Shown: in pieces, positions 1-5,147 of the stretch
Numbering within the stretch: the first letter of the stretch is position 1
Layout of the letters: every line of letters begins with the position of its first letter
Source of the DNA: Solirubrobacterales bacterium
GTDB lineage: Bacteria; Actinomycetota; Thermoleophilia; Solirubrobacterales; Solirubrobacteraceae
Direction: 5' to 3'
Assembly (NCBI GenBank): GCA_017354065.1
Contig: JAFMRN010000193.1
Span: 1 to 5,147 of the forward strand
Length of the DNA: 5,147 nt
Position numbers and translations under genes: made by a program
Notes under the pieces: generated by a model
What the model was told of the DNA's origin: nothing
What the model saw: only the letters and a program-made list of their open reading frames with translations
The model's database searches: none

Positions 1-1640
1 TAGCTCGACCCGCGGGTGCCGATCAGCACGCGGCCCCGCAGCGCGCCGCGCTCAGAAGCCCCGCGCCAGTGGCCGCGCAGTCGCGTACCGGCGGGCCGTG
101 CGAGCGTCGGAACCACCACCGGGCTGGTCTGGCGCCAGCCGGTGAGAGCACCCGCGGGGTTGCTGGCCTTGGCGCGGAACTCGTAGGTGACGCCGCTGTG
201 CAGCTGGAAGCGGTAGGTGTGGTTGGAGATCTTCGCCTCAAGCGTGCGCCAGGCACCGCGCTGGTTGTGGCGCACCGCGACCGTGAAGCGCGCGTCCTTC
301 TGTGAGGCGTGGAGCGTGAGCGTGCCGACGGGAGCCCGCCCGGTGGTCTCCCCGCTCAACTTCAGCTTTGGCTGATCAAGCGTCAACCGCGCGGGCCCGG
401 CCGAACCGGAAGGGGCCCCCGAGGACGGCGGCCGCGGAGACCCGGCAGACCCCGACCCCGGCGGCGAGGAACCAGACGACCCCGAACACTGAGCGTTGAA
501 CAGGTCAGACCCGAAGTAGCTCTGTCCCGGCAGCGCGGCGTAGCCGAGGTGCGCGAGCCCGAACAGGTTCTCCACCGATCCGAGCATGCTGTAGTGGTTG
601 TAAGCGGTCTGGTCGACCGTGCCCGGCTTGATGCAGGGTGAGATCGCGACCGTGCCGATCCGGCCGCCGCCGTCGCCGCTGCCGGTCAGGCTGCTGGCGC
701 CGGGGCCGGCGATCTCCCCACAGCAGTTGGACTTGTCGCTGGTGTCGGCCTCGTCGAAGGTCGTCAGCAACAGCCCGTTCTGCTGCTTGAACGCGGGCGA
801 GTTCTCGATCATCGGCACGTACTTGGAGAGGAACTGGTTGATCCCCTGAAAGCCCCCGGGGCGCGACTTGTCGCTGCAGCTTGCGTCATGACCGTCCCCG
901 CAGAGGTCGGGCGTGATGAAGGAGTAGGTGGGCGTCGTATCGGGGTTCGCCAGGTCCTGGCCCAGCGCGTCGAGGTTCACCACGTGGCTGTCACAGCCGG
1001 CCGTGTCGTCGATGATCGAGTGGAAGTAGACAAACGGGTTGTGCCGCGTCGCGTACGCGTCCTGGGCCGTCTCCTGCTGGGTGTTGTCGATCGAGCCGAC
1101 CGTCGGATGCCCGCAGGCCCCTGCCTCGCGACTCGGGTCGTTGCCCATGCTCTGGTTATAGGACCTCCAGCTGTATCCGGCCGACTCCAGCTGTCCGGCC
1201 AGCGTCTGGATGTCCGCGGGGTAGACACAGCCGCTGCCCTTCTGCTGGTAGTAGGGCGCACCGGTGTTGGAGCCGTTGGTGAAGTTGTCGAACAGCTGGC
1301 AGTCCGCCTCGTTCTGGAGGTTCGGCGCCTGCCCGGAGATCATCGAGATGTAGTTGTCGTTCGAGTTGTGCCCGGTCGCGTAGTAGTTCGGCAGGTACGC
1401 GCCCTGGGAACGCATCGTGTCGCTCAGATAGGGCGCCGGTCCCGAGCCGCTGGCGGGGAAGGTCGTGGACGCCGACTCGTTCTCCAGCACGATCACGAAC
1501 ACGTGCTGGATCGGTGGCTGGGCGCCGGCGGCGTGCGGGCTGCCGACCACGGCGCGGGGCGTCCCACCGGAGGCGCTGACCGTTACGACGAGCGCGGACA
1601 GCGCCGCCAGCACCAGCAAGGCGAGCACAAAGCGTCTCAT
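1..1640 (-). CDS. Secreted phosphoesterase (acid phosphatase/phospholipase C superfamily) with C-terminal beta-sandwich tail; 3' end off window
   Basis: The frame is open from ATG at 1640 to the left edge (546 codons, no stop), so the C terminus is missing. Residues 1-24 form a Sec-type signal peptide (MRR followed by a Leu/Val/Ala-rich core). The catalytic domain (about 43-385) shows the PF04185-type pattern: a hydrophobic strand ending in LENES (E53, N54, metal ligands by family analogy); GHNSNDNY at 90-97, where Ser93 is the expected nucleophile; TFDEAD with D296/E297; and NHYS with H349 before a helix like that of acid phosphatases. All ten cysteines lie at or before residue 385, suggesting disulfides. 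Residues 386-417 are a Ser/Gly/Pro linker. Residues 418-511 look like a fibronectin-III/Ig-like fold (my inference), and another module begins near 515. The start is fixed by the ATGA overlap with the upstream gene. The likely role is extracellular phosphomonoester or phosphodiester hydrolysis; the substrate is unknown. SapM-like or PI-phosphatase-like activity is one possibility. Confidence 0.85.
   Translation of the reverse strand, partial: MRRFVLALLVLAALSALVVTVSASGGTPRAVVGSPHAAGAQPPIQHVFVIVLENESASTTFPASGSGPAPYLSDTMRSQGAYLPNYYATGHNSNDNYISMISGQAPNLQNEADCQLFDNFTNGSNTGAPYYQQKGSGCVYPADIQTLAGQLESAGYSWRSYNQSMGNDPSREAGACGHPTVGSIDNTQQETAQDAYATRHNPFVYFHSIIDDTAGCDSHVVNLDALGQDLANPDTTPTYSFITPDLCGDGHDASCSDKSRPGGFQGINQFLSKYVPMIENSPAFKQQNGLLLTTFDEADTSDKSNCCGEIAGPGASSLTGSGDGGGRIGTVAISPCIKPGTVDQTAYNHYSMLGSVENLFGLAHLGYAALPGQSYFGSDLFNAQCSGSSGSSPPGSGSAGSPRPPSSGAPSGSAGPARLTLDQPKLKLSGETTGRAPVGTLTLHASQKDARFTVAVRHNQRGAWRTLEAKISNHTYRFQLHSGVTYEFRAKASNPAGALTGWRQTSPVVVPTLARPAGTRLRGHWRGASERGALRGRVLIGTRGSS
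390..485 (-). other. Ser/Gly/Pro-rich interdomain linker in the left-most phosphoesterase
   Basis: Codons 386-417 of the minus-strand phosphoesterase encode almost only Ser, Gly, Pro and Ala, with one Arg. The stretch begins directly after the last cysteine (C385) and ends where a beta-rich sequence starts. It is best read as a flexible linker joining the catalytic domain to the C-terminal modules of an exported protein. Confidence 0.7.
1637..1640 (-). other. ATGA stop/start overlap (gene 2 to gene 3)
   Basis: Read on the minus strand the four bases are ATGA. The TGA ends the middle gene and the ATG starts the downstream phosphoesterase. Only a weak GGTG lies just upstream, so re-initiation by terminating ribosomes is the likely mode of translation. 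Confidence 0.85.
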
Positions 1641-2614
1641 GGCACCAGCACCGCGTGTTCGGCGCCGCGCCTGAGGCTGAAGGTCACGTGCTTGTGCGTC
1701 CAGTTGCGGGTCACGTGGCCCTTAGTGTCCCGCACCCGCGCCCAGACGAGGTAGCGACCGCTCGCCAAGCCGCGCTTCGAGGACAACGTGAACGTCCAGC
1801 GCCGTGCCCCATGCACGGCGCGGAAGCTGCGTTTGGCACAGGAGCGCAGCGGCGACCAGCGCCCGTGCGGCCAGAGGAACGCGCAGCGGTGCCCGATCAG
1901 CCGGGCCACGGCGACGCCGACCGTCCGCACCCGCTCGGGACAGTGCGCGATCGCCCCACCGGCCAGGGCCAGCTTCGTCCGGCTCAGGTGTTTGCCGTCA
2001 ACCCAGGTGCGCATCGGGATCTTGGAGCTGCAGACGGGCGGGTTCTTGGCGTTGATCCCGGTCGGGGGCGCGAACGCCCCCGGCGCCAGCACATCGACCG
2101 TGTCCTCCCCGGTCGTGGCGTCGCTGCCGTTCGCCTTGTCGGTGAAGGCAAGCATCCGCTGATACGGCGTCTCCTCGTTCACCAGGTACGTGCAGACGAC
2201 CTTCGGCCCGGCGCCACTCGGCGCCTGCGGGCTGGTACCGGCGACCACACCGTCGTAGGTCCTCCCGGCGGTCGGCTGGGGCACCAAGGGCTGGTCAAGC
2301 AGCGTCACGCCGTTGGTGTAGGCGTACTGGCCGCCGCACTCGTCGGCCAGCTTGACCTGCACCCTGAGCTCTGACTGGTGCGCCGGGATCCCGGCGGCAG
2401 CGCTGCTCACATCCAGCATGCCGGCGCCCGCCTTGACCGAGACCGACACATGCGGGCGGCTGCCGACATGCAGCTCGCCCACGCTCGTTGACAGCACCAC
2501 GGGGTTGTAGCTGCGATCGGGTGCCGGCGAGCTGTAGGTCCCCGAGGCCAGCGCGATCCCGCCGCCGACCAGCAGCGCAACCACGACGCAGACCGCCACC
2601 CGGGTCCAGCTCAC
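1637..2614 (-). CDS. Signal-anchored or secreted cysteine-containing protein of unknown function
   Basis: 325 residues from a GTG at 2614; the start overlaps the upstream stop as GTGA and leads straight into a hydrophobic segment. Residues 5-24 form a signal peptide or N-terminal anchor with no obvious lipobox (the only cysteine there is C9). The mature part has six cysteines (93, 141, 195, 225, 244, 259), consistent with disulfides in an exported protein. Residues about 40-180 are Val/Thr/Gly-rich and probably beta-structured. Residues about 228-315 contain a strand-rich unit: a VGVAVAR strand, an RCAFLW strand, RSC, a WTFTL strand, then GRYLVWARVRDTKGHV. This resembles small Ig-like units I associate with secreted Thermoleophilia proteins. 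No catalytic motif is visible. It sits between two phosphoesterase genes with overlaps on both sides, so a partner, substrate-binding or wall-attachment role is plausible but unproven. The gene is clearly real; its function is unknown. Confidence 0.8.
   Translation of the reverse strand: MSWTRVAVCVVVALLVGGGIALASGTYSSPAPDRSYNPVVLSTSVGELHVGSRPHVSVSVKAGAGMLDVSSAAAGIPAHQSELRVQVKLADECGGQYAYTNGVTLLDQPLVPQPTAGRTYDGVVAGTSPQAPSGAGPKVVCTYLVNEETPYQRMLAFTDKANGSDATTGEDTVDVLAPGAFAPPTGINAKNPPVCSSKIPMRTWVDGKHLSRTKLALAGGAIAHCPERVRTVGVAVARLIGHRCAFLWPHGRWSPLRSCAKRSFRAVHGARRWTFTLSSKRGLASGRYLVWARVRDTKGHVTRNWTHKHVTFSLRRGAEHAVLVP
2611..2614 (-). other. GTGA stop/start overlap (gene 1 to gene 2)
   Basis: On the minus strand the bases read GTGA. 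The TGA terminates the Tat-exported phosphoesterase and the GTG starts the middle gene. No strong Shine-Dalgarno sequence precedes it, which suggests translational coupling within the operon. Confidence 0.85.
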
Positions 2615-4245
2615 GGCTTGAAACCCAGCTTCGAGGGATGTCTGAACATTCGCGCGGCGGTGGCGGGCCGATAGTCAAAGCCGAGCTTCTCCAGGTAGCC
2701 GCTGGTCACCATCGAGTAGGCGTCGTGACGCTCGGCGTCCTTCTTGGTCTCGGCCGCGGGAACGCTGGCGCGCTCCGCGCGCGCCTGGGCCATAGCGGAG
2801 GAGTCGGGGAGCGCCAGGCCGCGGCGGGTCTCGGCACGCCGCTCCAGCCCCCCGAGCAGCTGGCTGGGAGGTGTCTGCAACAGGCTGGCGTCATCCAGCC
2901 CGGTCCCGCTGGAGTCGAGCGGCGGCGTGCCGGGACACGCGGCCGCGATCACGTTCGCGGGCTGGGGCAGGTCGGGGATCTCGGTGTCGGGGTCGGACTC
3001 GAAATCAAACGCCGCCGCAATGTTGTTGGCGTACAGGTCGCGCGTGGTCAGCGGCGCTTCGATCCCAAAGCGGTAGCGGATCATCTTCAGGATCGACTCG
3101 AACCCGTAGATCGAGTGGTCGACGTAGCCGCGGCGCGCATACGGGGAGGCCAGCACGGCGGGGATCCGCAGGCCCATCTGCCCGAAGTCGCTCTCAGGGT
3201 CGTTGGCGGCGCGGATGTCCGGTACGCGCGGCGGCGGGACGTGGTCGAAGAACCCGCCCCACTCGTCATAGACGCAGAAGACCGCCATCCGGGGCCACTG
3301 CGGTGACTCCATGCAGGCGTGGACGATGTCCGCCATGTAGGCCTGTCCGACGCGCACGTCGGCCAGCGGGTGCTCATCTCCGGAGACACCCTGGTCCTCG
3401 CCGGCGAAGCTGGGATCGACAAAGCAGACTTGGGGCAGCGTCCCGGCCTTGGCCTGCTCGTAGAAGACCTGGACCTGGTTGGCGCGGGCCAGCCCGGGCG
3501 CGCCCCACAGCGCCCCGAACGGGATGTCGACGTAGTAATAGCCGCCCTTGACCCCGACCTTTGACAGCGCGTTGAAGATCGTTGAGTCCGGAAACCCGAG
3601 CTGGGTGGCGCTGAAGGGCAGCGTGTTGTCCTTCAGCCCGTAGGACTGGGCCGCATGCATGTACTCGCGGTTCGGATAGGTCGGTCCCAGCAGCGAGCAG
3701 AAGAACCGGTCGAAGGTCGTGAAGGTCTTGGCGTTATAAGGCGTGAAGGGCAGGTCCGGCTCGGCGTAGTAGCCGATGCTGAAGGTGTCCGACGCGGCCT
3801 TCAGGAACCCGTCCATCTGGCCGCCGCCCATCTCGGTCCGGCCACCGTCCCAGGAGTGGTCGGGGTCGAGGTAGCCACAGGACTGGTAGAGGTCGGCCAG
3901 CCGGTGGGTCGGGTAGCTGTTGCCCTTGGCGTCCGAGAAGTTCAGTCCGGCTTGGCGCCCGTCCGCGCCCGGCAGCCAGCCGAGGTAGTGATCGAAGGAG
4001 CGGTTCTCCATCATCAGCACGACAAACGTGTCGATCGGCATGTTGCGCGGCGACGGGATCTGGGCCTGGCGCTGTTGGGCCGCGGCCTCGGCGATCAGCT
4101 TCTCGGGGTTCAGTGCGAGCCCCAGCGCCCCGGTCAGCCCGGCCGCGATCGCGGTTTTCTGGAGAAACTCGCGCCGTGAGTGATAAGCCTCGGGAGCTTC
4201 GGCTTCCAGCCTCTCCGCCTGGTGGGGGTCCCTTAAGTCCTCCAT
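2611..4245 (-). CDS. Tat-exported phosphoesterase, phospholipase C / acid phosphatase family
   Basis: 544 residues from ATG at 4245; an in-frame TTG at 4254 would add three residues but is less likely. The N terminus carries a twin-arginine signal: SRREFLQK with RR at 24-25, a hydrophobic Ala/Gly/Leu stretch at 31-45 and a possible AAA cleavage site at 54-56. The catalytic domain (about 70-437) has the PF04185 landmarks: VVLMMENRSFDHYLG (E80, N81 as metal ligands by family analogy); GPTYPNRE with Thr189 as predicted nucleophile, as in bacterial phospholipases C; GDEHP (E291, H292); VYDEWGGFFDHVPPP (D327, E328, H335); and VDHSIY (H377). The product is expected to fold in the cytoplasm, be exported by Tat, and hydrolyse phospholipid headgroups or other phosphate esters outside the membrane. 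The tail after about 437 is Ala/Arg/Glu-rich and unassigned. It is the first gene of a three-gene operon. Phospholipase versus phosphatase specificity cannot be settled from sequence alone. Confidence 0.92.
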   Translation of the reverse strand: MEDLRDPHQAERLEAEAPEAYHSRREFLQKTAIAAGLTGALGLALNPEKLIAEAAAQQRQAQIPSPRNMPIDTFVVLMMENRSFDHYLGWLPGADGRQAGLNFSDAKGNSYPTHRLADLYQSCGYLDPDHSWDGGRTEMGGGQMDGFLKAASDTFSIGYYAEPDLPFTPYNAKTFTTFDRFFCSLLGPTYPNREYMHAAQSYGLKDNTLPFSATQLGFPDSTIFNALSKVGVKGGYYYVDIPFGALWGAPGLARANQVQVFYEQAKAGTLPQVCFVDPSFAGEDQGVSGDEHPLADVRVGQAYMADIVHACMESPQWPRMAVFCVYDEWGGFFDHVPPPRVPDIRAANDPESDFGQMGLRIPAVLASPYARRGYVDHSIYGFESILKMIRYRFGIEAPLTTRDLYANNIAAAFDFESDPDTEIPDLPQPANVIAAACPGTPPLDSSGTGLDDASLLQTPPSQLLGGLERRAETRRGLALPDSSAMAQARAERASVPAAETKKDAERHDAYSMVTSGYLEKLGFDYRPATAARMFRHPSKLGFKP

Positions 4246-4255
4246 GCGACGCAAA

Positions 4256-4261
4256 AGCGTA
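4256..4261 (-). promoter_or_regulatory. Possible -10 element for the phosphoesterase operon
   Basis: On the minus strand this reads TACGCT, matching TANNNT, and lies 10 nt before the ATG at 4245. A transcript starting about 7 nt downstream would have a leader of only a few nucleotides, which fits the absence of a Shine-Dalgarno sequence. No convincing -35 hexamer is visible at the usual distance, so this is tentative. Confidence 0.3.
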
Positions 4262-4262
4262 C

Positions 4263-4277
4263 GGGACGATCGGTCCC
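4263..4277. repeat. Inverted repeat GGGAC-N5-GTCCC in the divergent promoter region
   Basis: Two perfect 5-bp arms flank GATCG. It lies just upstream of the putative leftward -10 element, where a regulator controlling the phosphoesterase operon could bind. In GC-rich DNA a repeat this short can occur by chance, so an operator role is inferred. Confidence 0.35.
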
Positions 4278-4280
4278 ATC

Positions 4281-4307
4281 TTGTTCACAACCTGTGACCC
4301 ATAGACT
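4281..4307 (+). promoter_or_regulatory. Possible promoter for the kinase-like gene, leaderless
   Basis: TAGACT at 4302-4307 matches the actinobacterial TANNNT -10 pattern. TTGTTC at 4281-4286 is a weak -35 candidate with a 15-nt spacer, shorter than ideal. The -10 ends 7 nt before the ATG at 4315, so transcription would begin at or next to the start codon. No Shine-Dalgarno sequence precedes that ATG, consistent with a leaderless mRNA. Confidence 0.4.
4285..4297. repeat. Inverted repeat TCACA-N3-TGTGA, operator-like
   Basis: Perfect 5-bp arms flank ACC. The site falls between the putative -35 and -10 of the rightward promoter and about 25-35 bp upstream of the putative leftward -10. A dimeric repressor could occlude the rightward promoter here and perhaps influence both directions. 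The arm order is opposite to the CRP consensus, so a CRP site is not proposed. It is a short motif, so the evidence is suggestive only. Confidence 0.4.
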
Positions 4308-4314
4308 GCCCGCG

Positions 4315-5147
4315 ATGGCAGAGACCGACGCGCTGACACAGCTGGACACGCTCGTGCAGGTGGCCCTACGGATCGCCGCGAGCGCGGCCAGCGGGCGGAT
4401 CGCGCTGGCGAAGCTGGCGGCCAACCTGGAGCCCAGCTGGCTGCCCGCGCCCTGGGATAAGACCGTCTGGCCCGAGCTCCAGCGGGCGCTGGAGGCACGT
4501 CCGGAGCCGCTCGCCTTCTCCGTGATCAAGGGTGTGCTGGCCGAAGCCGACGTGGAGCTGGACTCACTGGAGCGCGAGCCGGTCGCGGTGCGCTGGACCT
4601 CTCAGGTCCACCGCGGCGTCTACGACGGCCGGGCCGTGGCCGTCAAGGTGCTGCGCCCCGGACTTGCCGCGTCCGTGCGCCAGGACCTGGTGCTGCTGGA
4701 CGGGCTCCTGGCGCCGCTGGCCAACGCCTTCCCCGGCGCGGACATCCACGGGCTGCTGGGCGAGGCGCGCGAGCGCGTGATGGACGAGTTCGACCTGGAC
4801 AACGAGGCCTCGCTCCAGCGCCGCTTCTGGCGGGCGCTGCGCCGTAGCGACCTGGTCGTGGTCCCCGAGCCGCTCACGGCTCTGTCCCATGAGCAGGTCC
4901 TCGTGTCCGAATGGATCGACGGCAAAAGTTTGTCCAGCGGTGGCTCGTTTGGCTTCGCCACCGCTGCTGGAACGCTCCTCAGGTTCGTACTCGGCGGGAT
5001 CCGCGCCGGCCTGATGCACTGCGACCTTGACGCTGACGACGTCCTGGTACTCGAGGACGGACGCCTGGCCGTGCTCGACTACGGCGCGGTCGCGGTCGTC
5101 GCGGAGGAGCGCGCCGACCAGTGCCTAGCGGTGGTTGAGGCCTTCAG
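4315..5147 (+). CDS. Divergent AarF/UbiB/ABC1-family kinase-like protein; 3' end off window
   Basis: 277 residues are visible from ATG at 4315; the frame is open at the right edge. Family landmarks appear in order: SQVHRG (96-101), where the family has its Ala-rich loop followed by QVH; VAVKVLRPG with K111, the nucleotide-binding lysine; DEFDLDNEA (157-165), matching the family's LDYxxEA helix; VLVSEWIDG (195-203); HCDLDADD (235-242) at the HADPHPGN catalytic loop; and LDYG with D255 at the metal-binding DFG. Members act in isoprenoid-quinone or lipid homeostasis and are ATPases or atypical kinases. Several hallmarks are altered here: KxGQ is KLAA (33-36), the Ala-rich loop is VAVRWTSQVH, and the catalytic-loop Asn is D242. 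About 90 residues precede the kinase core, as is usual in the family. It is divergent from the phosphoesterase operon, so a functional link is possible but unproven. Confidence 0.88.
   Translation, partial: MAETDALTQLDTLVQVALRIAASAASGRIALAKLAANLEPSWLPAPWDKTVWPELQRALEARPEPLAFSVIKGVLAEADVELDSLEREPVAVRWTSQVHRGVYDGRAVAVKVLRPGLAASVRQDLVLLDGLLAPLANAFPGADIHGLLGEARERVMDEFDLDNEASLQRRFWRALRRSDLVVVPEPLTALSHEQVLVSEWIDGKSLSSGGSFGFATAAGTLLRFVLGGIRAGLMHCDLDADDVLVLEDGRLAVLDYGAVAVVAEERADQCLAVVEAF

Noticed and set aside
390..485. Tandem DNA repeat in the linker-coding region.
   Set aside because: The Ser/Gly/Pro codons look repetitive at the protein level, but no regular DNA repeat unit could be defined.
888..1754. 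Long open frame on the plus strand (288 codons), antisense to the left phosphoesterase.
   Set aside because: The translation is Val/Arg/Gly-rich with no domain signal, and the opposite strand encodes clear phosphoesterase motifs with a signal peptide. It is a GC-rich shadow frame.
1655..2374. Plus-strand open frame of 239 codons opposite the middle gene.
   Set aside because: Its composition is Arg/Ala/Pro-biased, and the minus-strand frame has a signal peptide and exact 4-nt overlaps with both neighbours.
2488..3306. Plus-strand open frame of 272 codons opposite the Tat phosphoesterase.
   Set aside because: It has no recognisable motif, while the minus strand has family motifs through the same interval.
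4252..4254. TTG as the start of the Tat phosphoesterase.
   Set aside because: It adds only three residues and would sit 1 nt from the putative -10 element. The ATG at 4245 is a better start codon and fits the promoter spacing.
4285..4297. CRP-type binding site.
   Set aside because: The CRP consensus is TGTGA-N6-TCACA. Here the arms are in the opposite order with a 3-nt spacer.
3734..4498. Minus-strand open frame of 254 codons spanning the divergent intergenic region.
   Set aside because: It overlaps both the start of the phosphoesterase and the start of the kinase-like gene in wrong frames, and its translation is Arg/Pro/Ala-rich.

Overview
The window is GC-rich throughout (roughly two thirds G+C by eye) and densely coded, with GTG/ATG starts, 4-nt gene overlaps and no clear Shine-Dalgarno sequences. 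It looks like actinobacterial chromosome. The Cys-containing beta domain in the second operon gene and the linker plus beta-sandwich tail of the third gene resemble secreted proteins of Thermoleophilia (Solirubrobacter/Conexibacter-type organisms). That placement is inference from remembered family patterns, not from a search.

Layout. A 69-nt divergent intergenic region (4246-4314) separates two transcription units. Leftward on the minus strand is a tightly packed three-gene operon: (i) a Tat-exported phosphoesterase of the phospholipase C / acid phosphatase family (2611-4245); (ii) a secreted or membrane-anchored, cysteine-containing protein of unknown function (1637-2614); (iii) a second, Sec-exported phosphoesterase of a different branch of the same superfamily (1-1640). 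The third gene has a Ser/Gly/Pro linker and C-terminal beta-sandwich modules and runs off the left edge. Consecutive genes overlap by 4 nt (GTGA, then ATGA), which suggests translational coupling. Rightward on the plus strand is an AarF/UbiB/ABC1-family atypical kinase-like protein (4315 to the right edge) in which several hallmark motifs are altered.

How they may work together. The two phosphoesterases would act outside the membrane on phospholipids, phosphomonoesters or related phosphate esters, with the middle protein as a possible accessory or wall/membrane-associated partner. This suggests a phosphate-scavenging or lipid-remodelling operon. The divergent kinase-like gene may share control through the common intergenic region, which holds two short inverted repeats and -10-like hexamers placed so that at least the rightward mRNA would be leaderless. 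No RNA genes, mobile elements, CRISPR arrays or terminators were found, and no stretch over 300 bases lacks a gene.
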